A stretch of DNA of 36,372 nt from IMG/VR virus record IMGVR_UViG_3300032050_000398, positions 1-36,372 of that record, one strand, 5' to 3'. Positions 16,027 through 23,436 of the stretch are shown here, piece after piece (positions within the stretch are counted from its first letter, which is position 1; every line of letters begins with the position of its first letter). The position numbers and the translations under genes are program-made. The notes beneath the pieces are model-generated. The model saw only the letters and a list, made by a program, of their open reading frames with translations, was not told where the DNA came from and ran no database searches. The DNA comes from a virus.

Positions 16027-17355
16027 ATGAAGACTCTTTGGGTACTCGGAGAAGAACAGATCTCCTCAGACATTCCTAATCTTATTCATTGGGTATGTAA
16101 TAGTAACGTTGAATTTGATCAGATTAAGTACGATCTAACAACTATTGACGGTAAAATCTTCTTCAAGATTTCAGGTATTCGCAGTTCTCAGTATTCTGAA
16201 TTTTATTATGGATTGGTTTCTCGTTCTGGCAATGGTTTTGTAGATTTTCTTGTATATGAACGTTCAGAACCTCCCACAGAAAATAGTATTCCCATTGCAG
16301 TAGCAGAAGCAACAAAGTGTAATGGAAAAGAATCTGGAAATATGAATTCTCAAAGAGCGTCTAAGAAGATTGCTATTATTGAGAAGTGGGGAAATATTCC
16401 TTTTGCATATTTGATTGCAAATTCTCTCCCTATTGAAGAAACTCAGAAGTCTTTTGGTCACTCACATAATTGTGATTTTGCTACTATGAGTTACTTTGGT
16501 GCTGATATTTTGATCTCTAAGATCGGAGAACTTGGATATCAGAAATATGAGAATCCAATTGAGTTTTCTTCAGTTGTAGATGTTTGCGCTCAAGAGGGAC
16601 TTAAGAAATCTAAGTCTGGATTTATTCCTTCTAGGGTTTTCTGTGGTGATAATGTGATTCAGATTCAGGCAAATCTCTTCAAAAACAAAGGTAACAACGA
16701 TCCTGGTGAGGGATATATTGCAAGTCGTGCTTATCTTTGTCGTCTACTGAGTACAGACGAAGAAATTCAGATTATCAACCATAACCGCCCTCGTGAATAT
16801 TTTGAGCGTAAAAACAACAAACTAGTTAACGTTCTTAAGATTGTTGGAGTTACTATTGTTTTTCCCGATGGGAATAACCTTGTAATTGAAAAGCAACCTG
16901 GAATCTATGATAAAGATTACTGGCAGTATTCAAATCGTGGGGAGAAGATTGCTTCGATTGTGATGGAGAATTACTACGTTAATCTGGGATGGGAAGTTCT
17001 CTTTACAAATCATGCTGGGTGTGGAAAATCCTATGTAAGTGCCAATGGTGAGTATTACAAGACCAAGAAATCTAAAGGTCTTCCTGATCTTGTTCTCTAC
17101 AACAAGTCACAAAATCTTCTTTATGTGATTGAGGCAGAGCAATCTAAAAACTACAAGAAAGGTATCAAACAAGTCAAAGACGTTGAGTTCTCTAAGTTTA
17201 TCGACCGAGAGATTCTTCCTCACCTCCCTTCTGGAGTTAAATCGGAAAAGTATCTTTGCACTTATGGAAAATACAATAATGAACCTGAAGTTATCTTTAA
17301 TTTGACAGAAGACTTCCAAATCAATTATAATGTAAATGCAGAGGTAATCAAATGA
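16027..17355 (+). CDS. Putative type II restriction endonuclease
   Basis: 442 aa from the ATG at 16027; a TTG at 16006 is in frame but has no ribosome site. The call rests mainly on context: its stop overlaps (ATGA) the first of two adenine methyltransferase genes, giving a classic R-M operon. Two regions look like PD-(D/E)XK catalytic cores. One is Asp73 in FVDFLVYE followed by VAEATK (Glu94, Lys97). The other is Pro353-Asp354 in GLPDLVLYN followed by VIEAEQSK (Glu369, Glu371, Lys374). The second gives the better pattern (PD-x14-ExE, as in enzymes with a BamHI-like ExE). I do not recognise the specific family or its recognition site. It would cut DNA lacking the methylation made by its two partners. 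Confidence 0.68.
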   Translation: MKTLWVLGEEQISSDIPNLIHWVCNSNVEFDQIKYDLTTIDGKIFFKISGIRSSQYSEFYYGLVSRSGNGFVDFLVYERSEPPTENSIPIAVAEATKCNGKESGNMNSQRASKKIAIIEKWGNIPFAYLIANSLPIEETQKSFGHSHNCDFATMSYFGADILISKIGELGYQKYENPIEFSSVVDVCAQEGLKKSKSGFIPSRVFCGDNVIQIQANLFKNKGNNDPGEGYIASRAYLCRLLSTDEEIQIINHNRPREYFERKNNKLVNVLKIVGVTIVFPDGNNLVIEKQPGIYDKDYWQYSNRGEKIASIVMENYYVNLGWEVLFTNHAGCGKSYVSANGEYYKTKKSKGLPDLVLYNKSQNLLYVIEAEQSKNYKKGIKQVKDVEFSKFIDREILPHLPSGVKSEKYLCTYGKYNNEPEVIFNLTEDFQINYNVNAEVIK

Positions 17356-18332
17356 GATATATTGGCAATAAAACTAAACTTTTAGATTTTATTCACAGTG
17401 AAGTTCAGAGTGTCTGTGGTGATATTTCTGGTATGCAATTTTGTGATTTGTTTGCTGGATCTGGATCTGTGTCCAAATACTTTAAACAGTACGTACAGCA
17501 AGTGTCTTCTAATGACCTTGAGCAGTATAGCTATGTTCTCTGTTCTAATTACATTGGTAATCTATCAACAATCGATTGTTCAGATTTCATTCGATATTTG
17601 AATAATATTCCCAGCGTTGAGGGTAAATTTTATAAAAACTTTTCTCCTGCAGGAAATCGTAATTTCTTTACAGAACATAATGCTAAAAGAATTGACGCAA
17701 TTCGACAAGAAATTCAAAGGTTATTGAATGAAAATCAGATTAATTTAGATCAATACTATTTTCTTCTTGCTTCTTTGATCGAGACTGTTGACTCGTATGC
17801 TAATACGACAGGAGTTTATGGTGCTTTTTTGAAACAATTTAATGGAAGGTCTGCTAAAAATCTAGTCTTAGTTCCTGCTCAACCAGCACCAGGAAATCGT
17901 GGTATCGCTTATCGAAATGACGCGAATAAGTTGATTGAGACAATTAGTGGAGACATTCTTTATCTCGATCCTCCATATAATACACGTCAGTATGGAGCAA
18001 ATTATCATATTCTTAATTATTTGGTTGACTATGATAATTTTCAATTTAAAGAGGATTCTAAAACTGGACTTGGTGATTATAATAAATCAGATTATTCCTC
18101 AAAGAGATCTGTTTTGGAATCTTTTGACCAACTGATTCGCGATTCTAACTTTAAATATATTTTCGTTTCTTATAACAATGAAGGTATCTTAACCATGGAG
18201 CAAATGGAGAATATTATGTCAAAATATGGACAATACCAACTGAAAACCAAAGAACATAAACGATATAAGTCCAATACAAATAATCCACAACAAGCAAAAG
18301 TCTTAGAGTACCTTCACGTTCTTATCAAATGA
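17352..18332 (+). CDS. DNA adenine-N6 methyltransferase, D12 class
   Basis: 326 aa. The order of motifs is that of alpha-class adenine methyltransferases. Motif X is MRYIGNKTKLLDFI at the N-terminus, motif I (AdoMet binding) is DLFAGSGSV at residues 32-40, and catalytic motif IV is DPPY at 206-209 in ILYLDPPYNTRQYGANYH. It transfers a methyl group from AdoMet to adenine N6. It overlaps the nuclease gene by four bases upstream and the second methyltransferase by four bases downstream, so the three are probably translationally coupled. It is a different branch from its neighbour; two methyltransferases often serve the two strands of an asymmetric site. Confidence 0.9.
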   Translation: MRYIGNKTKLLDFIHSEVQSVCGDISGMQFCDLFAGSGSVSKYFKQYVQQVSSNDLEQYSYVLCSNYIGNLSTIDCSDFIRYLNNIPSVEGKFYKNFSPAGNRNFFTEHNAKRIDAIRQEIQRLLNENQINLDQYYFLLASLIETVDSYANTTGVYGAFLKQFNGRSAKNLVLVPAQPAPGNRGIAYRNDANKLIETISGDILYLDPPYNTRQYGANYHILNYLVDYDNFQFKEDSKTGLGDYNKSDYSSKRSVLESFDQLIRDSNFKYIFVSYNNEGILTMEQMENIMSKYGQYQLKTKEHKRYKSNTNNPQQAKVLEYLHVLIK

Positions 18333-19264
18333 CATTTACTAATTTTGTTACCGAGTTTCCAATTGTTAAAAATCCAAAAACAAAATCACAAGTAAATGTT
18401 GCTTCTCCATTTATCCAGTGGGTTGGTGGAAAGCGATCTCTCTTGGACAAGTATGATCCACTAATTCCAGTAGAATTTAATAATTATTATGAACCATTTT
18501 TGGGTGGTGGAGCTATGTTCTATCACCTATATTCCAAGTACGGTAATACTAAAAAATATTACCTTTCTGATTTTAATTCTGAGTTGATTACGGTCTACAA
18601 TAGCATTGTATCTTCCCATGAAGAGGTTGTTGAATTGCTTTCACAAATGAATACGCGGCACAGTAAAGAGTTTTACTATTCAGTTCGTAACTACGATCGA
18701 GAAGAAATTTCACCAAAACGGTATAGAAAAAAATTTAATGTACAAGAAGAATTAAATCATGTTGAACTTGCTGCAAGGTTTATATACTTAAATCTAACTT
18801 GTTTCAATGCGCTTTATCGGGTAAATTCTGAAAACTTGTTTAATGTTCCTATTGGAACTTCTCTTAAAAAGGACATTTCTGATAATGGATTGCTAAAATC
18901 TTGCTCGGAAGTTCTTGAGTCTGCAGATATTAAATTTCAATCATATGAAATGATTAATCCTGTTGAGGGTGATTTTGTATTTTTTGATCCACCATACGCA
19001 CCTCTTTCTTCAACTTCAGATTTTACGTCATATACTTCTGAGGGATTTTCATTGAATGATCAAATGAAATTGAAAGAGTTTTGCGATACTTTGAAAAGTA
19101 AAAATGTGCAGTTTATGCTATCAAATTCAAATTGCGAATTTATTAGGGAACTTTATAAAGATTATGAACAACATACATTTTCTTTGAATAGAACTCTCAA
19201 TTCCAAAAAAGAATTAAGGAAGCAAACAACAGACAATGAAATTCTAATTGTCAATAAAAACTAG
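18329..19264 (+). CDS. Dam-family DNA adenine-N6 methyltransferase
   Basis: 311 aa. Motif X is PFIQWVGGKRSLL (residues 27-39), motif I is YYEPFLGGGAMF (53-64), and motif IV is DPPY (220-223) in FVFFDPPYAPLSSTSDFTSY. This is the Dam/DpnIIA type arrangement, also seen in T4 Dam. It is the third gene of the restriction-modification operon, overlapping the previous gene by ATGA. It may methylate the second strand of the nuclease site or a separate motif; sequence alone cannot say which. Confidence 0.9.
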   Translation: MTFTNFVTEFPIVKNPKTKSQVNVASPFIQWVGGKRSLLDKYDPLIPVEFNNYYEPFLGGGAMFYHLYSKYGNTKKYYLSDFNSELITVYNSIVSSHEEVVELLSQMNTRHSKEFYYSVRNYDREEISPKRYRKKFNVQEELNHVELAARFIYLNLTCFNALYRVNSENLFNVPIGTSLKKDISDNGLLKSCSEVLESADIKFQSYEMINPVEGDFVFFDPPYAPLSSTSDFTSYTSEGFSLNDQMKLKEFCDTLKSKNVQFMLSNSNCEFIRELYKDYEQHTFSLNRTLNSKKELRKQTTDNEILIVNKN

Positions 19265-19266
19265 GA

Positions 19267-19319
19267 CAGTTTTTAAACTGGCACACCATTTATTTTAAAT
19301 TCAATTTTTGCCTTATAAT
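19267..19319 (+). promoter_or_regulatory. Dyad-type promoter module, copy 2
   Basis: CAGTT-N4-AACTG (19267-19280) continuing GCACA, then TATAAT at 19314-19319, 38 nt from the start of AACTG. There is no good TTGACA; TTCAAT at 19290 is the nearest -35. It lies between the restriction-modification operon and the small gene at 19343. Confidence 0.7.
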
Positions 19320-19342
19320 GATCTGTACAACTGGAGGTTTTC

Positions 19343-19537
19343 TTGAAAACTGAATTTATTTGTGTTGAACCCAAGAGTCCTAATGCAAAAATTAGGTTTG
19401 AAACTATGATGGATTCGCTCCATTCTTGTAAAGTTGAACAAAGAAAAGACGGGAAAGTTTTTCTTTCTTCTATTACGGGACGTTATTTCTTCTGCATTCC
19501 AGAATCTGGAGACGATCATTGGAAAATCGTTAAGTAA
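19343..19537 (+). CDS. Small conserved phage protein, 64 aa (TTG start)
   Basis: The start is TTG at 19343, decided by a GGAGG Shine-Dalgarno at 19333-19337 only five bases upstream. Visible blocks are VEPKSPNAKIRF, KVEQRKDGKVFLSS, then GRYFFCIPESGDDHWKIVK. A paralogue with VRPKSKKAKNR, CIVEQDTGGELFLAS and KYFFW...HWEVIE lies at 34959-35174. Unknown function; compact beta-rich fold likely. First gene after promoter copy 2. Confidence 0.78.
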   Translation: MKTEFICVEPKSPNAKIRFETMMDSLHSCKVEQRKDGKVFLSSITGRYFFCIPESGDDHWKIVK

Positions 19538-19547
19538 ATTAATAATC

Positions 19548-20111
19548 ATGAAATATAAAAAATTACTCAAAAATTATCCCATACTTCTAATAAAAAATTT
19601 TGAAGTAGTTGATGATAGTAAAAGAGAATCTCTAGTCAATATTGTTTATACAAATAGTAAAAAAACCTCTATTGATCTTACTGGATATAGTTTTCCATTG
19701 TTTCACGATCCCACTTGTTTTTTTGCAAATCTTTTAAAAAAGTTTAGAGAAACGTGTGTGGAATTGTTTGGTGATCTTAAATATCTACCAACAAACAATG
19801 ATTTTTGTTGGGCATATTGTAGCAATAGTGGTGATTATGCTGAAATTTGGCATGATCATATGAAGACATCTACTATTAATTCTGTTTATTATCTAAATGT
19901 TCCGAATTGTTCTGGTGGAGAAATCGAGTTTGATCTAGGAAAAAATAAGACGTTTAAATATAAACCAAGCAATTTTGATCTATTAATTTTTCCAAACTAT
20001 CTGAGACATAGACCTCTAATGGTAAACAGCAAAGAACTTAGAGTTTCAATTAATATGGAATTCTTGTGCGAAGAGCAACCATTTTATATCTTTGATTTTA
20101 AAGAAAGATGA
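19548..20111 (+). CDS. 2OG-Fe(II) oxygenase, phage HxH type
   Basis: 187 aa from the ATG at 19548; upstream in-frame sequence belongs to a neighbour's other frame. It follows the family pattern of phage 2OG-Fe(II) oxygenases (PF13759-like). Residues His102-Asp-His104 lie in EIWHDHMKTS, then SVYYLNVPNCSGGEIEF, a PSNFDLLIFPNYLRHRP segment with distal His154, and Arg165 in LRVSINMEF. The HxH in place of HxD is typical of this subfamily as I recall it. Its stop overlaps the next oxygenase start (ATGA). The substrate is unknown. Confidence 0.8.
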   Translation: MKYKKLLKNYPILLIKNFEVVDDSKRESLVNIVYTNSKKTSIDLTGYSFPLFHDPTCFFANLLKKFRETCVELFGDLKYLPTNNDFCWAYCSNSGDYAEIWHDHMKTSTINSVYYLNVPNCSGGEIEFDLGKNKTFKYKPSNFDLLIFPNYLRHRPLMVNSKELRVSINMEFLCEEQPFYIFDFKER

Positions 20112-20608
20112 AATTTGAAATCTATGATAATTTCTTAGATTATCAACAATTCTTTCTTTTAAAATCTAGCATTTTGAATGCAAATTTTCCCTGGTATCTA
20201 AATGACGGTATAATCACACCTACCGAAACAAAGTTTGCAGATGAAAGTGAGAGATATCAATTTACACATACTTTTTTTGCAGAAAACAACGTAAAAAGTT
20301 CCTGGTATCAATTTTTAAGTCCAGTACTAGATAAAATACCCCATAAAAATCTTATAAGAATCAAGGCAAATCTTTTGCCAAGAACTGATTTTGCAGAACT
20401 TCAACCATTTCACTGTGATAATTCCTTTGATCATAATGTTTCTATTTTTTATATAAATTCTAATAATGGATTTACTGTTTTTGAAAATGGAGATAAGGTG
20501 GAAAGTGTTGAGAATCGATTACTAACGTTTTCTGGAAATTGCTTGCACTCTGGAACTACTTGTTCAGATAAAAATGCTAGGATTCTTATTAATTTTAATT
20601 ACGTTTAG
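20108..20608 (+). CDS. 2OG-Fe(II) oxygenase, compact phage type
   Basis: 166 aa. His102-Cys-Asp104 in PFHCDNSFDHN, then SIFYINSNNGFTVFENG, distal His147 in GNCLHSGTT, and Arg158 in NARILINFNYV make a complete HxD...H...R site on a short double-stranded beta-helix core. ATGA overlap with the preceding oxygenase suggests co-translation and perhaps a joint task. Confidence 0.8.
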   Translation: MKFEIYDNFLDYQQFFLLKSSILNANFPWYLNDGIITPTETKFADESERYQFTHTFFAENNVKSSWYQFLSPVLDKIPHKNLIRIKANLLPRTDFAELQPFHCDNSFDHNVSIFYINSNNGFTVFENGDKVESVENRLLTFSGNCLHSGTTCSDKNARILINFNYV

Positions 20609-20617
20609 AAATAAGAT

Positions 20618-21163
20618 ATGAATTTTAGATTTGTTGGCAATTTTGAAGTAGACAAAATAAAAGAAAAAATTATTGAAAACGGCCAAGATCCTTGGAGAGA
20701 GAATAGTGTGCGTCAAAAAATTTACGACGTACATAAAGATACTCAAACAATACCTTTATTATGGGATCTAAAATCTTTACAGCACAATACTATTGGTGAA
20801 AAAACTGAGTATTATGATCTATATGACGTTGAAAGTTATTTCTACGACATAAAAAAAGTTTTAGAGCAGTTTTATGGTGAAGGTAGAATTGTAAGAATTA
20901 TTCTCACAAAACTTAAAAAAAGAAAAAAGATTTATCCGCACACTGACGACACAATATCACTTTCACTTTGCAATAGAATTCATATACCAATTATAACAAA
21001 TGAAAATGTTGTATTTTTGGTAGGTGGTGAATCTAAAGTTATGTTGGAAGGTGAAATGTGGGAGATTAACAATCTCAAAGAACATTCCGTTTCAAACGAC
21101 GGAAAATCTGATAGAGTTCATTTAATTATAGATTATTATGCATCAAAAAAATTCCGAGACTGA
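20618..21163 (+). CDS. Aspartyl/asparaginyl beta-hydroxylase-like oxygenase
   Basis: 181 aa. The pattern fits the AspH family: His108 in YPHTDDTISL, Arg120 in CNRIHIPIITNENV, a GEMWEINNLKEHSVSN block with His156, and Arg166 in DRVHLIIDYY. Family members hydroxylate Asp or Asn side chains in proteins, using Fe(II) and 2-oxoglutarate. It is the third oxygenase in a row here and comes from a different subfamily than the two before it. It lies nine bases after the previous stop and overlaps the next gene by 26 nt. Confidence 0.83.
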   Translation: MNFRFVGNFEVDKIKEKIIENGQDPWRENSVRQKIYDVHKDTQTIPLLWDLKSLQHNTIGEKTEYYDLYDVESYFYDIKKVLEQFYGEGRIVRIILTKLKKRKKIYPHTDDTISLSLCNRIHIPIITNENVVFLVGGESKVMLEGEMWEINNLKEHSVSNDGKSDRVHLIIDYYASKKFRD

Positions 21164-21371
21164 AACTAAAAAACTGTATGATGATTGTTTCTACGTGGAA
21201 CAAAAAAAGTGGGGAACTTGGGATTCCTATGATAAAAACGGTAAATGCATTATTACTTCATTGACCGAAGAAGAGTGTGTAAGAAGCACTAGATACTACC
21301 TTAAGGGGTTGCAAGAAGGGTGGGGTGCTGATATAATCACTTATGAAGGAACTGTAGGAGGAAAACTATGA
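21138..21371 (+). CDS. Small conserved phage protein, 77 aa
   Basis: The only ATG in frame lies 26 nt inside the AspH-like gene. Contains CFYVEQKKWGTWDSYDKNG and a LTEEECVRSTRYYLKGLQ helix. The stop overlaps the next start (ATGA). The function is not recognised; cytoplasmic, with no membrane segment. Confidence 0.72.
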   Translation: MHQKNSETETKKLYDDCFYVEQKKWGTWDSYDKNGKCIITSLTEEECVRSTRYYLKGLQEGWGADIITYEGTVGGKL

Positions 21372-21562
21372 CGACACGAACTTTTACCGACAAAAACCAA
21401 AATCAATGGACTTGGGAAGAAACCCCAGAAACTGTTGAAGCACTTAAACAACTTCACCAAAGTGTAAAAAATGTAAATGAAGTAAAATTTGCTGGTAATT
21501 ATCCAGGTCCTCTTTATGCACCACACCCTGATTTGGTAAATGAAACTCAGAATGACACCTAA
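21368..21562 (+). CDS. Small conserved phage protein, 64 aa
   Basis: ATGA-coupled to the preceding gene. Begins MTTRTFTDKNQNQWTWEETPE, then a helix (ETVEALKQLHQSVKNV) and a PGPLYAPHPD tail. Overlaps the next gene by 11 nt. Function unknown. Confidence 0.7.
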   Translation: MTTRTFTDKNQNQWTWEETPETVEALKQLHQSVKNVNEVKFAGNYPGPLYAPHPDLVNETQNDT

Positions 21563-21713
21563 CCAACAAATGTGGGCTAATATTTTTTATTGTGCCCAAA
21601 AGAGGTCTGATCTGTATTTCAAAGAAAAAGATCTAGATAGACAAGCAAGAGAACATACTACAGTCGCATTAGCTCTCCAAAAAGGAGATAAATTCTGGAA
21701 AGAACTTCTATGA
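21552..21713 (+). CDS. Small protein, 53 aa
   Basis: ATG ORF of 54 codons, beginning MTPNQQMWANIFYCAQKRSD and ending KGDKFWKELL. It overlaps both neighbours (11 nt upstream, 4 nt ATGA downstream), which fits the compact operon. Mostly helical and charged. Function not recognised. Confidence 0.65.
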   Translation: MTPNQQMWANIFYCAQKRSDLYFKEKDLDRQAREHTTVALALQKGDKFWKELL

Positions 21714-22222
21714 ATATTTTTGTAACTTCACCTTGGCCTGCAGAAAGTGCTATTTGTCTTCCTGATAAACATGTTGTTAAAATGCCTTTAGAGTGTTGCC
21801 AAATGCTTTCTATTGTTGCGTCTAAAAAGTGGGGTCATGGTTATGGTTTTCTATATAAAACTGATAGTACGCCATACAAAACTGATAAGGGAGCTTTCCG
21901 CAATCATCCCTGCACTAAATGGGCATTAGAAAATATTCATAATGCATATTGGTTGATTAAGCATGGATTGAATTTGTGCGATGAATATACTTTGCGTTAT
22001 AACAAAGTTCATTCCTGCTATAAAACTCTTGTAGACGCTTTCTATTTGTTTCCGAAAGGTAAAATTACAGAAGTAACACCATTTGCCCGTGCTATGCCAG
22101 ATGAATTTAAATTTGACACAAGCATTGACACTTTTACTGCTTACAAGATGTATATTGCGTCCAAACCTTGGGTTGCATCTAATTATCTTCGTATGCCAGA
22201 ACGAAAACCTGATTGGGTATAA
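21710..22222 (+). CDS. Conserved phage protein with DKHVVKM motif, 170 aa
   Basis: The N-terminus MNIFVTSPWPAESAICLPDKHVVKMPLECCQML is a recurring pattern (DKHVVKM.LE..QML). Later blocks are FRNHPCTKWALENIHNAYWL, LCDEYTLRYNKVH and PFARAMPDEFK. I recall this family in many phages, sometimes labelled as related to pyrimidine-dimer glycosylases, but I cannot support that label from residues here. Conserved His, Lys, Glu and Arg hint at an enzyme. ATGA-coupled upstream. Confidence 0.75.
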   Translation: MNIFVTSPWPAESAICLPDKHVVKMPLECCQMLSIVASKKWGHGYGFLYKTDSTPYKTDKGAFRNHPCTKWALENIHNAYWLIKHGLNLCDEYTLRYNKVHSCYKTLVDAFYLFPKGKITEVTPFARAMPDEFKFDTSIDTFTAYKMYIASKPWVASNYLRMPERKPDWV

Positions 22223-22227
22223 AACTT

Positions 22228-22383
22228 ATGGACAACGATAAAGTCTATCATGTATTAGATCCAACAACTCCATGGTATGAGTGGATTTCATATCTAGAAT
22301 GTTGTCAGAGTTTGAACATAAAACCTAGCATGAATAGATTTCTTGCGTATAATAGATACTATAAGTCTGTTATAGAGGAATGA
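22228..22383 (+). CDS. Small protein, 51 aa
   Basis: ATG ORF starting MDNDKVYHVLDPTTPWYEWI and ending YNRYYKSVIEE. It starts six bases after the previous stop and overlaps the next gene by ATGA. Aromatic-rich; function unknown. Confidence 0.65.
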   Translation: MDNDKVYHVLDPTTPWYEWISYLECCQSLNIKPSMNRFLAYNRYYKSVIEE

Positions 22384-22601
22384 ATTTTTTACGCTGGTTG
22401 TTTTCTCCCACCGACAAAGAAATGTGCGAAGAAACTAATATATACTCAATTCTTCTTGATTTGCAAGAAAGAGTGGAAATATTGGAGGCAGAAAATATTG
22501 AAACCACAAATACTCTTTATGAACTTATGAATTCTATTGAAGCAGTTGATGCTCGTATAGATATTCTTACTCTAGAAAAGTGGAAAGAGAAAAATGTATG
22601 A
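22380..22601 (+). CDS. Small coiled-coil protein, 73 aa
   Basis: The hydrophobic N-terminus MNFLRWLFSP is followed by a long helix with heptad-like hydrophobics (ILLDLQERVEILEAENIETT, then IEAVDARIDILTLEKWK), predicting a coiled coil. It may attach peripherally to the membrane through the N-terminal Trp/Phe. ATGA-coupled upstream, eight-base overlap downstream. Function unknown. Confidence 0.68.
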   Translation: MNFLRWLFSPTDKEMCEETNIYSILLDLQERVEILEAENIETTNTLYELMNSIEAVDARIDILTLEKWKEKNV

Positions 22602-22773
22602 ACTTGATTCTTTTGAACGAGCATTAGCGCACTTTGGTACAAGAGTAGATATTATTATAGCACTAGAAATGGGAGGAAAACTTGATGCTGACTCTGCTTA
22701 CAAAAATATTAAGGCTGAACTTAAAGAACTCAAGCGAATCCGCAAACAATACAAAAAAGACGCGGATTTGTGA
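22594..22773 (+). CDS. Small protein, 59 aa
   Basis: Begins MYELDSFERALAHFGTRVDI and ends with a basic helix (ELKELKRIRKQYKKDADL). Overlaps the previous gene by eight bases. Its last 89 nt are also read in another frame by the zinc-ribbon gene starting at 22685. Function unknown. Confidence 0.65.
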   Translation: MYELDSFERALAHFGTRVDIIIALEMGGKLDADSAYKNIKAELKELKRIRKQYKKDADL

Positions 22774-22891
22774 TAAGTGTGGTGTCGAGAAACCGCTTGA
22801 CGTAGACCATTATCAGGTGGTAAAATACTTTCGAGATGGTTTCTCTTACTATTGTCACGATTGCTCTAAACCTAAACCAAGAGATGATTGA
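22685..22891 (+). CDS. Small zinc-ribbon protein, 68 aa
   Basis: Two Cys pairs, CDKCGVEKP and CHDCSKPKP, separated by about 26 residues, form a zinc ribbon of a kind found in small phage DNA- or protein-binding factors. The start at 22685 is supported by GGGAGG at 22671-22676, eight bases upstream, although it lies inside the previous gene. The first 89 nt are therefore dual coding. Function unknown; nucleic acid binding is a guess. Confidence 0.72.
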   Translation: MLTLLTKILRLNLKNSSESANNTKKTRICDKCGVEKPLDVDHYQVVKYFRDGFSYYCHDCSKPKPRDD

Positions 22892-22893
22892 TT

Positions 22894-23436
22894 ATGAACT
22901 TTGATTATAAGAAGTATTCACTTGAAAATCTTGAAAAGTGGATTGAAGACGCAATCAATAGTAGTGAAGCATCGCCGCAAGAGATTTATGATGTAATTAA
23001 AAATGTGGTTAGTGAGAACTACCATAGTTATAAAAATCATACCGAAAGATGCTATGAACTTCTTGCCCTTCTAAATGGTAATGGCAAAGGACACATTGAA
23101 GCATATGACAAATTGACTTGTGATAAAGATGATAAGTCTCCCGAATGTCAAAAAGCGTGGAATGATTTCTGGGAAGAAAATTATTATCCAGAAGAAGTAA
23201 AAGATGATGGTATGCGTCCTTGGGGACATAGTGACCTAGAATATCTTATTGCAAATAAAAAAGAAGATAAAGTAGTTAAGTGGCAACTTCCTATTGAAAT
23301 TGATGGTGCAAGTGGTGAGTATTATATTCAGTTTCCTGATGATTTAATGGAAGCAGCAAATATAAAAGAAAATGACATGGTGGAATGGGTAGATCAGGGT
23401 AATGGATCTTATTTACTTAAAAAAGTAAATGGTTAA
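22894..23436 (+). CDS. Conserved cyanophage protein with C-terminal AbrB/MazE-like domain
   Basis: 180 aa from the ATG at 22894. The N-terminal helical part (MNFDYKKYSLENLEKWIEDA, SPQEIYDVIKNVVSENY) resembles conserved cyanophage proteins I recall. The C-terminal 50 residues (KWQLPIEID, YYIQFPDDLMEAANIKENDMVEW, GSYLLKKV) have the swapped-hairpin pattern of AbrB/SpoVT/MazE DNA-binding domains. It may be a transcription factor or an antitoxin-like protein. No toxin gene is seen beside it. Confidence 0.75.
   Translation: MNFDYKKYSLENLEKWIEDAINSSEASPQEIYDVIKNVVSENYHSYKNHTERCYELLALLNGNGKGHIEAYDKLTCDKDDKSPECQKAWNDFWEENYYPEEVKDDGMRPWGHSDLEYLIANKKEDKVVKWQLPIEIDGASGEYYIQFPDDLMEAANIKENDMVEWVDQGNGSYLLKKVNG

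Noticed and set aside
21710-22222. Calling the 170-aa protein a pyrimidine-dimer glycosylase
   Set aside because: Only a remembered label for related phage proteins; no catalytic residues can be assigned from this sequence.
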